Source: Hahellaceae bacterium (GTDB lineage Bacteria; Pseudomonadota; Gammaproteobacteria; Pseudomonadales; Oleiphilaceae). From it: 64,000 nt of DNA. This document shows positions 46,407-55,465 of this stretch, piece after piece. How positions within the stretch are numbered: the first letter of the stretch is position 1; every line of letters begins with the position of its first letter. The stretch lies in the NCBI GenBank assembly GCA_024234575.1, contig JACKOB010000004.1:434001-498000 (forward strand), written 5' to 3'. Position numbers and translations under genes: made by a program. Under the pieces are notes generated by a model. It made no database searches and was not told the origin of the DNA. It worked only from the letters and a program-made list of their open reading frames with translations.

Positions 46407-47018
46407 ATGATTGGCAGGTTACGTGGCTCCTATATTGCCAAGAAAAATAATGTCGTGCTTATCGATGTTTCAGGAGTTGGCTATGAAGTTGAAATGCCAT
46501 TGACGGATGTTTGTGAAATACATCGTGTTGGGGATACTTACACCCTACATACTCACTTTGTAGTGAGAGAGGACGCGCAACTGATATTCGGTTTCGTCAA
46601 AGAAGAAACACGGGATATGTTCAGGCTGTTAATTAAAGTAAATGGCGTAGGCGGAAAGGTCGCGCTGGCGATACTTTCTGGAATGAGTGTCCAAGACCTG
46701 GTTTTTTGTTTTCAACACGAAGATATTGCTCGTCTAACGAAGATTCCAGGGATTGGTAAGAAAACAGCTGAGCGGTTAATGATCGAAATGCGAGACAAGT
46801 TAGCAGCCTGGATTAGCGGCGATGGAGTAAGCTTCAACAGTGACTTGTTGTCGTCAGGTAGCAGTATCGTTTCTCCTGCAGCGGAAGCACAAAGCGCCTT
46901 GGTTGCACTTGGCTATAAAGCAATTGAGGCCGAGAAAGCAGTTAAGCGTGTTGGCGGATCAGACTTGACGGTTGAGCAAATTATACGGGAGGCTTTGCGA
47001 GGGATGGTAAAAAACTAG
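46407..47018 (+). CDS. ruvA: Holliday junction branch-migration protein RuvA
   Basis: A 203-residue protein that binds four-way DNA junctions and loads RuvB. The N-terminal OB domain starts MIGRLRGSYIAKK. The helix-hairpin-helix region includes LLIKVNGVGGKVALAILSGM and LTKIPGIGKKTAERLMIEMRDK. The C-terminal RuvB-binding domain includes SALVALGYKAIEAEKAV. Length and ends are standard. No LexA-like box is obvious in the short leader. Confidence 0.96.
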   Translation: MIGRLRGSYIAKKNNVVLIDVSGVGYEVEMPLTDVCEIHRVGDTYTLHTHFVVREDAQLIFGFVKEETRDMFRLLIKVNGVGGKVALAILSGMSVQDLVFCFQHEDIARLTKIPGIGKKTAERLMIEMRDKLAAWISGDGVSFNSDLLSSGSSIVSPAAEAQSALVALGYKAIEAEKAVKRVGGSDLTVEQIIREALRGMVKN

Positions 47019-47019
47019 A

Positions 47020-47080
47020 GCACACTATATCATGTGTGCATTGCAAATTGGCATCGCAGTGAATGGCCCTGCGATGCCAA
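47020..47080 (+). repeat. Two inverted repeats in the ruvA-ruvB gap
   Basis: GCACAC (47020-47025) pairs with GTGTGC (47034-47039). A perfect 12-base stem TTGGCATCGCAG (47048-47059) pairs with CTGCGATGCCAA (47069-47080). Neither is followed by a T-run, so they look more like RNA-stability or attenuation structures than terminators. Confidence 0.55.
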
Positions 47081-47121
47081 TAACATTCCTTTCCATACTA
47101 TAAAAAGAACGATCAAAACCA

Positions 47122-48162
47122 ATGATCGATACAGAACGTCTAATCTCACCTAAACAATCTCAATCTGACGACAGACTTGACCGTACTGTCAGACCTCTGT
47201 GTCTGTCTGACTATGTCGGTCAGCCAGCCGTCAAGCAGCAGATGGAGATTTTTGTAGAAGCTGCCAGGCGCCGCAATGAGTCTCTCGATCACACGCTTAT
47301 TTTCGGTCCACCAGGTTTGGGTAAAACAACACTGGCTAATATTATCGCCAATGAAATGGGAGTTACCGTCAAATCGACATCGGGGCCCGTTTTAGAAAGA
47401 GCAGGGGATCTCGCAGCATTGTTAGCCAATCTTGATGATGGTGACGTGTTGTTTATCGATGAAATCCATCGCATGAACGCAGCGGTAGAAGAAATATTGT
47501 ATCCGGCGATGGAGGATTTTCAGTTGGACATAATGATCGGTGAGGGGCCGACGGCGCGATCCATAAAAATAGATCTGCCACAGTTTACACTGGTTGGGGC
47601 AACGACTCGTGCCGGCCTTTTAACCTCTCCTCTGCGCGATCGGTTTGGTATTGTGCAACGATTAGAGTTTTACAGTGAAAAAGATCTTACCTATATAGTC
47701 GAACGCTCGGCGAGGTTGCTGGGGATGAGTGTTGATTGCGACGGCGCCGTTGAGATAGCCAAGCGTTCTCGTGGCACACCAAGGATAGCGAATAGGCTTT
47801 TGAGGCGCGTCCGCGACTATGCTGAGGTGAAAGCAAATGGCGATATCACGAAGCAAACGGCTGATGACGCGCTAAACATGTTAAAAGTAGATCATCGGGG
47901 TTTTGATCTAATGGATAGGCGCTTGCTGTCGACAATTATTGAACGATTTGCAGGTGGGCCTGTGGGTGTTGAGAATCTTGCTTCGGCGATTGGCGAAGAA
48001 AGAGGAACTATCGAAGATGTTATTGAGCCGTATTTGATTCAGCAAGGGTATATCATTCGCACTCCTCGTGGCAGGTTGGCAACGGAATTTGCCTATGAGC
48101 ACTTCGGCTATGCCTATCCCATCGCGAACTTGACCGAAGGTTCACCTTCAGATCTGGTATAA
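47122..48162 (+). CDS. ruvB: Holliday junction branch-migration ATPase RuvB
   Basis: A 346-residue AAA+ motor that drives branch migration with RuvA. Walker A is [12 protein letters not shown] (near 62-73), Walker B is [10 protein letters not shown] (near 110-119), sensor 1 is [11 protein letters not shown] and the arginine-finger region is [16 protein letters not shown]. The C-terminal winged helix includes RTPRGRLAT. It lies 103 bases after ruvA, a wider gap than the usual tight spacing, filled by two inverted repeats. Confidence 0.97.
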   Translation: MIDTERLISPKQSQSDDRLDRTVRPLCLSDYVGQPAVKQQMEIFVEAARRRNESLDHTLIFGPPGLGKTTLANIIANEMGVTVKSTSGPVLERAGDLAALLANLDDGDVLFIDEIHRMNAAVEEILYPAMEDFQLDIMIGEGPTARSIKIDLPQFTLVGATTRAGLLTSPLRDRFGIVQRLEFYSEKDLTYIVERSARLLGMSVDCDGAVEIAKRSRGTPRIANRLLRRVRDYAEVKANGDITKQTADDALNMLKVDHRGFDLMDRRLLSTIIERFAGGPVGVENLASAIGEERGTIEDVIEPYLIQQGYIIRTPRGRLATEFAYEHFGYAYPIANLTEGSPSDLV

Positions 48163-48312
48163 GTGATAGTGGTTTTATAATGAATTTTTCATTAATCAAG
48201 TAAGTACTCATAAATTACGCAAGTTTAATAAAAATGGTGTTAGAAAGGGCAATTAATAGCGATACTATGTGCCGCTTTTATCGGGTGACAGGCGCAAAAG
48301 CGGAACGCAAAA

Positions 48313-48792
48313 GTGATTTATCGTGAAAATAGTTTTATAGATGGTGTCTTTTGCCTTCCTGTTCGCGTCTATATCGAAGACACAGATGCGGGTGGGATTG
48401 TGTTTTACGGTAACTATTTGAAGTACTTCGAGCGAGCAAGAACAGAATATGTACGTTCGCTGGGACTTTCTTTGCGTGCTGGGCTGGTAGATAACCTGAG
48501 TTTTGTCGTTAGTAATATTTCTGTCGACTATTTGAAACCCGCAAAGCTTGATGATGTGTTATTAGTGACGACCCTGGTAACGAGCACGGGACCGGCGTCA
48601 ATGAAATTTTCACAAAAAGTGCTCCGGTCTTTGCAGACCCAGTGGAATGTGTGTAGCACCTTTCCAAAAGCGTTTGATGAAAGTGATCTTGAGGTTTTGA
48701 GTGCGGCAGATGTAAAAGTCGCTGCGTTGGCTTTAGATACCATGAAGCCGTGCCGGTTGCCATCGGCGTTGAAGACGGCGTTGATGACGTGA
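48313..48792 (+). CDS. ybgC: Tol-Pal associated acyl-CoA thioesterase YbgC
   Basis: A 159-residue hot-dog fold thioesterase at the head of the tol-pal cluster. The 4-hydroxybenzoyl-CoA thioesterase signature DTDAGGIVFYGNYLKYFERAR (about 17-37) holds the catalytic Asp. The start is GTG 48313 with only a weak purine-rich lead (GGAACGCAAAA). The C-terminal half is a little unlike the family, but the fold positions are kept. Known substrates are short acyl-CoA or acyl-ACP; its role in Tol-Pal is not settled. Confidence 0.88.
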   Translation: MIYRENSFIDGVFCLPVRVYIEDTDAGGIVFYGNYLKYFERARTEYVRSLGLSLRAGLVDNLSFVVSNISVDYLKPAKLDDVLLVTTLVTSTGPASMKFSQKVLRSLQTQWNVCSTFPKAFDESDLEVLSAADVKVAALALDTMKPCRLPSALKTALMT

Positions 48793-48906
48793 CATTGGTA
48801 GTTTTAGATTTCAGGGCCTAAATACAGCCGCTTGCTGCAGGCAGGTTCGAACCTTGTGGCTGTGAGCAGCCTAACAATATGGAAGAGTGGATAGGAGAAT
48901 TTTCGG

Positions 48907-49653
48907 GTGGAAGGCGAACTGTCAATTATAAGCTTAGTTTGGGGTGCAAGTTTCATTGTTCAGTTGGTGATGCTTATACTTTTACTGGCATCGGTGATGT
49001 CGTGGGTATTGATTTTTCAACGTACATCCGTTTTCCTCGAAGCACAAAAAGCACGACTGATCTTTGAGGAGCGCTTTTGGTCAGGCATGGATTTAGGTCA
49101 GCTCTATAGAGAACTCACTAACAACCCCAACCCGCAAAGTGGCCTGGAAATTATTTTTAGAGCAGGTTTTAAAGAGTTTAACAGGCTGCGCCAGCAACAG
49201 GGTGCAGATGCAGACGCGGTTATGGAGGGGACTCAGAGAGCCATGCGGGTCGTTCTTTCCCGGGAAATGGATAAACTGGATATGCATTTACCATTTTTGG
49301 CAACTGTTGGCTCAACCAGCCCTTATGTCGGGCTCTTTGGCACCGTCTGGGGCATCATGAATTCGTTTCGTGGACTGGCACAAATGCAGCAGGCGACACT
49401 TGCTACGGTTGCCCCCGGTATATCTGAGGCGCTGGTGGCTACCGCAATGGGGTTGTTTGCGGCTATTCCGGCTGTTGTCGCCTATAACCGTTTCTCTGCC
49501 AAAGCAGACGCGTTAATTAAAAGCTATGAAACTTTTGCAGAGGAGTTCTCCAGTATCCTGCATCGCAAAGCACACTCAGCAGGCGCGCCTATAGCAGCGA
49601 GTAACTCATCTCAATCAGCGAGATCAGAGCCATCCGCCAGTGATTTCAGCTAA
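48907..49653 (+). CDS. tolQ: TolQ, inner-membrane proton-channel protein
   Basis: A 248-residue MotA/TolQ/ExbB protein that uses proton-motive force with TolR to energise TolA. The first membrane helix (WGASFIVQLVMLILLLASVMSWVLIF) is at about 12-37. The conserved segment LPFLATVGSTSPYVGLFGTVWGIMNSF spans about 135-161, and ISEALVATAMGLFAAIPAVVAYN forms the third helix. The start is GTG 48907 with AGGAGA 9 bases upstream. tolR follows after 10 bases. Confidence 0.96.
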   Translation: MEGELSIISLVWGASFIVQLVMLILLLASVMSWVLIFQRTSVFLEAQKARLIFEERFWSGMDLGQLYRELTNNPNPQSGLEIIFRAGFKEFNRLRQQQGADADAVMEGTQRAMRVVLSREMDKLDMHLPFLATVGSTSPYVGLFGTVWGIMNSFRGLAQMQQATLATVAPGISEALVATAMGLFAAIPAVVAYNRFSAKADALIKSYETFAEEFSSILHRKAHSAGAPIAASNSSQSARSEPSASDFS

Positions 49654-49663
49654 GGAGTTGTAA

Positions 49664-50077
49664 GTGAGCAATCGACGAAAGCCCATGTCGGATATCAATG
49701 TCGTGCCTTATATCGACGTCATGTTGGTGCTGCTGATTATATTTATGGTTACGGCACCAATGCTAACGCAGGGTGTAAAAGTTGATTTGCCCGAAGTGAC
49801 GTCAGATCCTGTGCATACGAATGATAACGTTGATCCATTGGTCGTTAGTATCGACTCTAATGGCGCGTATTATCTGGAGGTGGGTGCAGATACTTCAAAG
49901 CCGATGCCGTTAGAAGATGTGAAAGGTAAGGTCGCAAAGATATTAGCGCAAACGCCCGCTACGCCAGTATTGGTTAGAGGAGATAAGCATGTTGAGTATG
50001 GTTCGATCGTCAGTTTAATGGCTGCTCTGCAAGATGCAGGTGCAAAAAGCGTCGGTCTGGTTACAGAGAACCCCTAG
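49664..50077 (+). CDS. tolR: TolR, inner-membrane Tol component
   Basis: A 137-residue ExbD/TolR protein. It has one membrane helix (DVMLVLLIIFMVTAPML, about 18-34) whose conserved Asp in YIDVMLVLLII carries protons, then a periplasmic domain ending VGLVTENP. The start is GTG 49664 with AAGGAG upstream. It works with TolQ to drive TolA. Confidence 0.96.
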   Translation: MSNRRKPMSDINVVPYIDVMLVLLIIFMVTAPMLTQGVKVDLPEVTSDPVHTNDNVDPLVVSIDSNGAYYLEVGADTSKPMPLEDVKGKVAKILAQTPATPVLVRGDKHVEYGSIVSLMAALQDAGAKSVGLVTENP

Positions 50078-50141
50078 CGTAACGGGGTGTCTAAATTTTA
50101 TTTAGACGACTGCAAAGATTGTAAAAAGGTGAGTAGAGGAT

Positions 50142-51119
50142 ATGGTGGTTGGTAGGGATGTGGTAACGCCTAAGTTGGACAAGACTTATCGCAAACCAAT
50201 CGCTTTTTCTGTGATATTACATCTTCTGATTGTGGTAGCCATGCTGTTAGGGTGGGAAACCACAGCAGATAAAACACCTATATCTGCGCCAAGGCATATA
50301 AACGCGGTGGTAGTCGAGGCGTCTTCATTACCATCCGAAAAGCGAAAAGTTGAAGAGAAAAAGTTAAAAGAGAAAGAAGCCGCTGAAAAGCAGGCCGCCG
50401 AGAAGAAGGCGGAGGCAGAAAGGCGACAAAGAGAAAAAGAGCAACGAGCGATCGAAAAAGCCGCTGCGGAAAAGAAAAAGGAATTACAGCGAAAAGAAGA
50501 GGCGCGACAAAAGGCTGAGTCGGAAAGGCTATTGAAAATTAAAAAGGACAAAGAAGAAAAGCAACGACAAGCCGATATAGCGAAAAAGAAAGAGCTGGAG
50601 CAAAAAGAAAGTCAGCGAAAAGAACAACTGGAAAAAGAGAAAAAGGCTCGCGAAGCTGAAAAAATAGCAGAACAACAGAAGAAAAAGAAGCTTGAGCAAG
50701 AACGTCAGTTAGAAGAGGCAATGCGGGTGGCAGAGCAGGAGCGCCTCGTTCGTGCTGCCGAGCAAGAGGAAGCTCGGCGACGGGAGCAGCTTGAACGACA
50801 ACAAGCGCTTTCAGCCCAGCGTCAGGCAGATGCGTCAGAAGTTGATCGTTTTATGGGACTGATTAAACAGCGAATCGAACAAAAATGGCACAAACCTCCT
50901 AACCTTGACACTGGTATACAGGTGGTCATAAGGCTAAGCTTGGCACCAACGGGAGAGCTGGTCCGTGCTGAAATTGCAAAAAAAAGCGGGAATTCCGCTT
51001 TTGATCAGTCTGCGCTAAGTGCGGTGTATGCTGTAGGAAGATTCCCCGTTCCGGAAAGTTCGAGGGTCTTTGAAGAAAAATTTAGAAACTTCAACTTATC
51101 ATTTAACCCTAAGGATTGA
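50142..51119 (+). CDS. tolA: TolA, periplasm-spanning Tol component
   Basis: A 325-residue protein with a short cytoplasmic start, one membrane helix ([21 protein letters not shown], about 18-38, including the SxxLH pattern that meets TolQR), a long Lys/Glu/Ala/Gln-rich coiled coil (about 60-235) and a folded C-terminal domain ([20 protein letters not shown] through [12 protein letters not shown]) that contacts TolB and Pal. The layout is standard. Confidence 0.95.
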   Translation: MVVGRDVVTPKLDKTYRKPIAFSVILHLLIVVAMLLGWETTADKTPISAPRHINAVVVEASSLPSEKRKVEEKKLKEKEAAEKQAAEKKAEAERRQREKEQRAIEKAAAEKKKELQRKEEARQKAESERLLKIKKDKEEKQRQADIAKKKELEQKESQRKEQLEKEKKAREAEKIAEQQKKKKLEQERQLEEAMRVAEQERLVRAAEQEEARRREQLERQQALSAQRQADASEVDRFMGLIKQRIEQKWHKPPNLDTGIQVVIRLSLAPTGELVRAEIAKKSGNSAFDQSALSAVYAVGRFPVPESSRVFEEKFRNFNLSFNPKD

Positions 51120-51133
51120 GAAATTCTCAAATT

Positions 51134-52450
51134 ATGGATTTTATAAGCTTTTGCAATAGACGATTAATGGTGCTTTTAATTGCGGCACTGTTTGGCATGC
51201 CTGTTCATGCAGAAGAGTTAACAATTGAAATAACACAAGGATCAGATAAAGCGATTGCAATTGCTGTTGTTCCTTTTAAAAACAACAGTGTATCAGCAAT
51301 ACCTGAAGATGTTTCGAGGATTGTAAAGGATGATTTACAGCGTAGCGGTGAATTTGACTCTCTAGCTGTTGAGCGGATGTTAAGTCTGCCCACACAGGCA
51401 ACAGAAGTGTACTTTAGAGACTGGAAACTACTCGGGCAAAGTTATCTTGTGGTTGGCGAAATAGAATATTCGACTCTCGATAAGAAGTATAAAGTTCGCT
51501 ATGAGGTGTTTGATGTTAATACAGAGCGCCGACTGATTGGTGAGGTGCTGTCCGGAAGTGAATCCAGCCTGCGAGATCTGGCTCACCGCATAAGCGATAC
51601 TGTGTATAAGAAAATTACCGGTGTCCGGGGGATTTTCTCGACCCGAATAGCCTACGTAACACTGCAAAGAGGAAGCAAAGGCGAAACGGATTACAGACTG
51701 CAGATTGCCGATGCTGACGGACGTCGATCGAGAGTATTGTTAAAAACTACTGAGCCGGTACTTTCTCCTGCCTGGTCACCAAAGGCAGATAAAATAGCTT
51801 ATGTTTCGTTTGAAACAGGCAGGCCTGCAGTATATGTGCAGACGATAGCCACAGGGGCAAGACAAAAGGTTTCTTCTTTTAAAGGTTTAAATGGTGCGCC
51901 GGCATGGTCTCCAGATGGGTCTTCATTGGCGCTTACCCTGTCTAAAGACGGAAATGCAGAAATATACCTGATGGACATGCAAACATCTGTACTGAAGAAA
52001 TTAACGAACCATTTTGCTATTGATACAGAACCGAGCTGGTCACCAAACGGCAAAGACATTGTGTTTACTTCTGACAGAAGCGGATCTCCGCAGGTATATA
52101 GAATGTCCTTGTCTGATCTGCGCCCAACGCGCTTGACCTTTGATGGAAGGTATAATGCCCGGCCTCGTTTTAGTGATGATGGTAAACGTATATTCTATGT
52201 TCATCAGAAAGGCGGCGTGTACAATATTGCAGCACTGGACCTGAAAGATGGTTCGCAAAGAATTCTAACCGAAACACCCTTGGATGAGTCACCGAGCATT
52301 GCTCCGAATGGAAGAATGTTGATTTATGGTACTCAAAGAGGTAAGAATGGCGTTCTCGCTGTTGTATCGGTAGATGGGCAGGCAAAATACTTTCTGCCCT
52401 CCAAATTCGGAGACGTTCGAGAGCCTGCATGGTCGCCTTTTCTTAATTAA
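51134..52450 (+). CDS. tolB: TolB, periplasmic beta-propeller
   Basis: A 438-residue periplasmic protein. The signal peptide ([15 protein letters not shown]) ends near residue 26. A D1 domain ([12 protein letters not shown]) follows, then a six-bladed propeller made of repeated [31 protein letters not shown] and [20 protein letters not shown] motifs. TolB shuttles between TolA and Pal. I start at ATG 51134; a TTG at 51116 would overlap the tolA stop but has no spaced ribosome binding site. Confidence 0.95.
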   Translation: MDFISFCNRRLMVLLIAALFGMPVHAEELTIEITQGSDKAIAIAVVPFKNNSVSAIPEDVSRIVKDDLQRSGEFDSLAVERMLSLPTQATEVYFRDWKLLGQSYLVVGEIEYSTLDKKYKVRYEVFDVNTERRLIGEVLSGSESSLRDLAHRISDTVYKKITGVRGIFSTRIAYVTLQRGSKGETDYRLQIADADGRRSRVLLKTTEPVLSPAWSPKADKIAYVSFETGRPAVYVQTIATGARQKVSSFKGLNGAPAWSPDGSSLALTLSKDGNAEIYLMDMQTSVLKKLTNHFAIDTEPSWSPNGKDIVFTSDRSGSPQVYRMSLSDLRPTRLTFDGRYNARPRFSDDGKRIFYVHQKGGVYNIAALDLKDGSQRILTETPLDESPSIAPNGRMLIYGTQRGKNGVLAVVSVDGQAKYFLPSKFGDVREPAWSPFLN

Positions 52451-52523
52451 AAGGCTACCATCAGCCCTTTCGGGCGTGTAGAAAAAGTATTTAAGACTGG
52501 TTAATTTATATAAAGGATAAACT

Positions 52524-53081
52524 ATGAAAATGATCGCAAAAAAGAATACGTTAGCTTTGGCATTGTCGTTGACTGTATTGGCTGGTTGTAGCTCAACCGA
52601 TACTCAGCCTGTTGATGACATGGCTGGTATGGACCAGGGTGCAGAAACTACAGCGCTGGATAATGCCGGTGATGTTAGTGCTACTGAGTTAAGCGAAGCA
52701 GAAAAAGCTGAAATGGAAAAGCAGGCAAAAATGAAAGAAGAGGCGGCACTGCGTGAGATTCGCACGTTCTACTTTGATTTCGATAAGTCTGATATTAAAG
52801 CCGAATCTCGCTTACCTTTAATGGCGCATTCTAAGTTTTTGGCTGCTAACCCAAATGTTAAAGTAGTTGTTGAAGGCCACGGTGATGAGCGCGGCACCAA
52901 AGAATACAACATGGCGCTGGGTGAAAGACGTGCTAAGTCAGTTGAGCGTTTCCTGGTGGTTAATGGTGCAAGCCGTGACCAGTTGGAGGTGGTAAGTTTT
53001 GGTGAAGAGCGTCCAGCTGATATGGGCCATGACGAAGCTGCATGGGCGAAAAACCGTCGTGCAGTTGTTGAGTATAAATAA
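52524..53081 (+). CDS. pal: Peptidoglycan-associated lipoprotein Pal
   Basis: A 185-residue outer-membrane lipoprotein. Lipobox LAGC (about 19-22), a flexible acidic linker, and an OmpA-like domain with FYFDFDKSDIK and VVVEGHGDERGTKEYNMALG, then RRAKSVERFLV, which bind meso-diaminopimelate of peptidoglycan. It anchors the outer membrane and partners TolB. AAGGAT upstream of the ATG is the ribosome binding site. Confidence 0.96.
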   Translation: MKMIAKKNTLALALSLTVLAGCSSTDTQPVDDMAGMDQGAETTALDNAGDVSATELSEAEKAEMEKQAKMKEEAALREIRTFYFDFDKSDIKAESRLPLMAHSKFLAANPNVKVVVEGHGDERGTKEYNMALGERRAKSVERFLVVNGASRDQLEVVSFGEERPADMGHDEAAWAKNRRAVVEYK

Positions 53082-53098
53082 ATAAAAGAGAACATCGA

Positions 53099-53881
53099 GT
53101 GAAGATTCTTCCCAAAATGTTCGCTACGACAGCGCTGGCAGTTTTTACTGTCGGCGTTGCCGCGCAGAATGCAGCCGTCTCGTCACCAAGTTTGCAGGTG
53201 GCAGCACCTTCGTCTGGATCTGCATATGGCAGTAGCGCTAACGCAGAATTGTTTTTTATGGTGGAGCAGCTCCAGCAAGAAGTGCAAAATTTGCGCGGAA
53301 TTGTAGAAGTGCTTCAGCATGAAGTTACCACACTGAAGAAGCAAGGTAGAGAACGATACTTAGACCTTGATCAGCGTATATTGGATTTGAGCAAGGCGAC
53401 GCCTGCAGCTTCTGGAAATTCATCTGCTGCACCTCTGGCGCAGTCTTGGAATGATGATAAAAGCCCGGCCACAACACCGTCTGGCAACAAGCTCTCTTCG
53501 GGTACTCTGCCTTCGAAAGAGCAGGAGCTTGCGTATCAGCAAGCTTATGATTTGATTAAGCTAAAAAAGTTTGATGAAGCGGCAGATGCTTTACATGCAT
53601 TTATTGGCAAGTACCCTGAAAACGATCTCACCGTTAATGCTTATTATTGGTTAGGTGAAGTCTACTTGGTGATGCCGAAATTTGAACAAGCCAAACAGGC
53701 CTTTACCGTTGTTGTTGGTAAGTATCCTGATCACCGCAAAGCATCAGATGCGATGTACAAGCTGGGCGTGGTATACGACAAGCTTGATGATAAGAAAAAT
53801 GCCAAATACTATTTAAGTGAAACGCAAAAGCGCTATGCGGGCTCGTCAGCGGCTAAGCTGGCTAACGATTACAAGCTGTAG
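53099..53881 (+). CDS. cpoB: CpoB (YbgF), TPR cell-division coordinator
   Basis: A 260-residue periplasmic protein. It has a signal peptide (TTALAVFTVGVAAQNA), an N-terminal coiled coil for trimerisation (ELFFMVEQLQQEVQNLRGIV and onward), a Ser/Pro linker and three C-terminal TPR repeats (AYDLIKLKKFDEAADALHAF, AYYWLGEVYLVMPKFEQAKQ, AMYKLGVVYDKLDDKKNAKY). CpoB couples Tol-Pal to septal peptidoglycan synthesis. The start is GTG 53099, 17 bases after pal. Confidence 0.94.
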   Translation: MKILPKMFATTALAVFTVGVAAQNAAVSSPSLQVAAPSSGSAYGSSANAELFFMVEQLQQEVQNLRGIVEVLQHEVTTLKKQGRERYLDLDQRILDLSKATPAASGNSSAAPLAQSWNDDKSPATTPSGNKLSSGTLPSKEQELAYQQAYDLIKLKKFDEAADALHAFIGKYPENDLTVNAYYWLGEVYLVMPKFEQAKQAFTVVVGKYPDHRKASDAMYKLGVVYDKLDDKKNAKYYLSETQKRYAGSSAAKLANDYKL

Positions 53882-53890
53882 CCTTCTACT

Positions 53891-53913
53891 TTAGGATGGC
53901 CTCATCCTATTTT
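53891..53913 (+). terminator. Terminator at the end of the tol-pal cluster
   Basis: The stem TAGGATG (53892-53898) pairs with CATCCTA (53903-53909) around a GCCT loop, followed by TTTT. It lies 10 bases beyond the cpoB stop. Confidence 0.62.
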
Positions 53914-53956
53914 AAGTACTGAATTTAATAAGTTGTAAAAAAGTTAAAATTTGGGG

Positions 53957-53984
53957 TTGTCATTTAGATCAAAATCAGTAGTAT
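53957..53984 (+). promoter_or_regulatory. Predicted promoter of the tRNA-Lys pair
   Basis: TTGTCA (53957-53962), 16 bases, TAGTAT (53979-53984), then a G/C-rich discriminator (GCGCC) just before the first tRNA, a pattern typical of stringently controlled stable-RNA promoters. Confidence 0.6.
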
Positions 53985-53997
53985 ATGCGCCTTCTCG

Positions 53998-54073
53998 GGG
54001 TCGTTAGCTCAGTTGGTAGAGCAGTTGGCTTTTAACCAATTGGTCGATGGTTCGAATCCATCACGACCCACCA
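53998..54073 (+). tRNA. tRNA-Lys (anticodon UUU), copy 1
   Basis: A 76-base cloverleaf: acceptor GGGTCGT pairs with ACGACCC; D-arm TAGCTCAGTTGGTAGAGC; anticodon loop CTTTTAA with anticodon TTT at 54031-54033; T-arm GGTTCGAATCC; encoded CCA at 54071-54073. All stems pair. Confidence 0.97.
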
Positions 54074-54117
54074 TATTAGAAAAAGCCTGATTCGGAAGTG
54101 TCAGGTGATACGACTTA

Positions 54118-54193
54118 GGGTCGTTAGCTCAGTTGGTAGAGCAGTTGGCTTTTAACCAATTGGTCGATGGTTCGAATCCATCACGACCCACCA
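54118..54193 (+). tRNA. tRNA-Lys (anticodon UUU), copy 2
   Basis: This copy is identical base for base to the gene 120 bases upstream, including CCA, and separated from it by a 44-base spacer. Both are probably cut from one precursor that ends at the terminator just downstream. Confidence 0.97.
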
Positions 54194-54197
54194 TCCT

Positions 54198-54228
54198 AAA
54201 AGGGAAGCTGAAAAGCTTCCCTTTTTTA
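54198..54228 (+). terminator. Terminator of the tRNA-Lys transcript
   Basis: A strong stem, AGGGAAGCT (54201-54209) with AGCTTCCCT (54214-54222), is closed by a GAAA tetraloop and followed by a run of T residues. Confidence 0.9.
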
Positions 54229-54379
54229 TTTCTCACAGATTTGTTTTACGGCTAGGTGATTAGTGTTTACTGCCTTGGCATTTATGTGGACAATAACGCG
54301 CGAAAAATTGCTTTTACTAATGTCTTCGTTCCTCTGGTGGCGATGGTTGCTCTTGTTTGTTAGGTGATGCGGCGTATAT

Positions 54380-55414
54380 ATGAATCAGTACTCAGATCGA
54401 ATTTTAGCGAAAGAGCATCTAGCTCACGGGCACGAACTCTCACAGCTTAGTGAAGAGGAAGTCGCATCGCTGTTCACCCAAATTAAGTCCGAGTTAGTAA
54501 GAAATAATGCTGTTTTGGTATCCCATTACTACGCAGACCCTTTGCTACAAAAGCTTGCTGAGGAAACTGGAGGCTGCGTTGCAGACTCATTGGAGATGGC
54601 TAGGTTTGGAGCGGCCTCAAAGGCGCAAACCTTGGTTGTTGCCGGGGTAAAGTTCATGGGGGAGACTGCAAAAATTTTAAACCCGGAAAAGCGTGTGATT
54701 ATGCCAACGTTAGAAGCCACTTGCTCGTTGGATATTGGTTGCCCTGTTGATGACTTCTCCGCATTTTGCGATGCGCATCCTGATCGCGTCGTGGTTGTTT
54801 ACGCAAATACTTCTGCGGCTGTTAAGGCTCGGGCTGATTGGGTGGTGACCTCAAGTATTGCACTTGATGTGGTTTCTCATTTATCTGCGCAAGGTAAGAA
54901 AGTACTCTGGGCTCCGGACAAGCATCTAGGTGGATATGTGCAAAAGCAGACCGGTGCAGATATGTTGCTGTGGGATGGTTCTTGCATAGTTCATGAAGAG
55001 TTTAAAGCTAAAGGTGTCCAAGATCTTAAGAAAGTGTACCCTGATGCCGCGCTTTTGGTTCATCCCGAGTCTCCAGAGTCTATCGTTGAAATCGCTGATG
55101 TCGTTGGCTCAACGTCGCAGCTATTAAAAGCTTCGCAAAATCTACCCAATAAACACTTTATTGTGGCTACTGATCGCGGTATTTTTTATAAGATGCAGCA
55201 GGCGTCTCCAGATAAAGTTTTTATAGAGGCACCTACGGCCGGAAATGGAGCAACTTGTCGTAGTTGCGCAAACTGCCCTTGGATGGCTTTAAATGGTTTG
55301 GAGAATCTTTTGGAAGTTCTTCGGCAAGGTGACCAAGAGATTTTCGTGGATAGTGATATCCAAAAGAAGGCTTTAGTGCCTCTGACCAGAATGTTGGAAT
55401 TTAGTCGTCGTTAA
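54380..55414 (+). CDS. nadA: Quinolinate synthase NadA
   Basis: A 344-residue 4Fe-4S enzyme that condenses iminoaspartate with dihydroxyacetone phosphate to give quinolinate, the NAD precursor. The three cluster cysteines appear to lie in [12 protein letters not shown], in the [11 protein letters not shown] region, and in the C-terminal [37 protein letters not shown] begins the first domain. The gene stands alone between the tRNAs and the convergent bepA. Confidence 0.95.
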   Translation: MNQYSDRILAKEHLAHGHELSQLSEEEVASLFTQIKSELVRNNAVLVSHYYADPLLQKLAEETGGCVADSLEMARFGAASKAQTLVVAGVKFMGETAKILNPEKRVIMPTLEATCSLDIGCPVDDFSAFCDAHPDRVVVVYANTSAAVKARADWVVTSSIALDVVSHLSAQGKKVLWAPDKHLGGYVQKQTGADMLLWDGSCIVHEEFKAKGVQDLKKVYPDAALLVHPESPESIVEIADVVGSTSQLLKASQNLPNKHFIVATDRGIFYKMQQASPDKVFIEAPTAGNGATCRSCANCPWMALNGLENLLEVLRQGDQEIFVDSDIQKKALVPLTRMLEFSRR

Positions 55415-55465
55415 TCTTTACATCGGTTCTTCGTTGCTTATTTTGGCCTTGAAGATAAATTTACT

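Noticed and set aside
47048..47080. Rho-independent terminator between ruvA and ruvB
   Set aside because: The stem is perfect but is followed by TAACATTCC, not a T-run, so intrinsic termination is unlikely.
50186..50721. Two Phe/Ser/Leu-rich minus-strand frames opposite tolA
   Set aside because: They are the antisense of the Lys/Glu/Ala coiled coil of TolA and not independent genes.
53998..54193. Tandem repeat as a possible phage attachment duplication
   Set aside because: The 76-base repeats are two whole, intact tRNA genes with no integrase or foreign cargo between them (44-base spacer).
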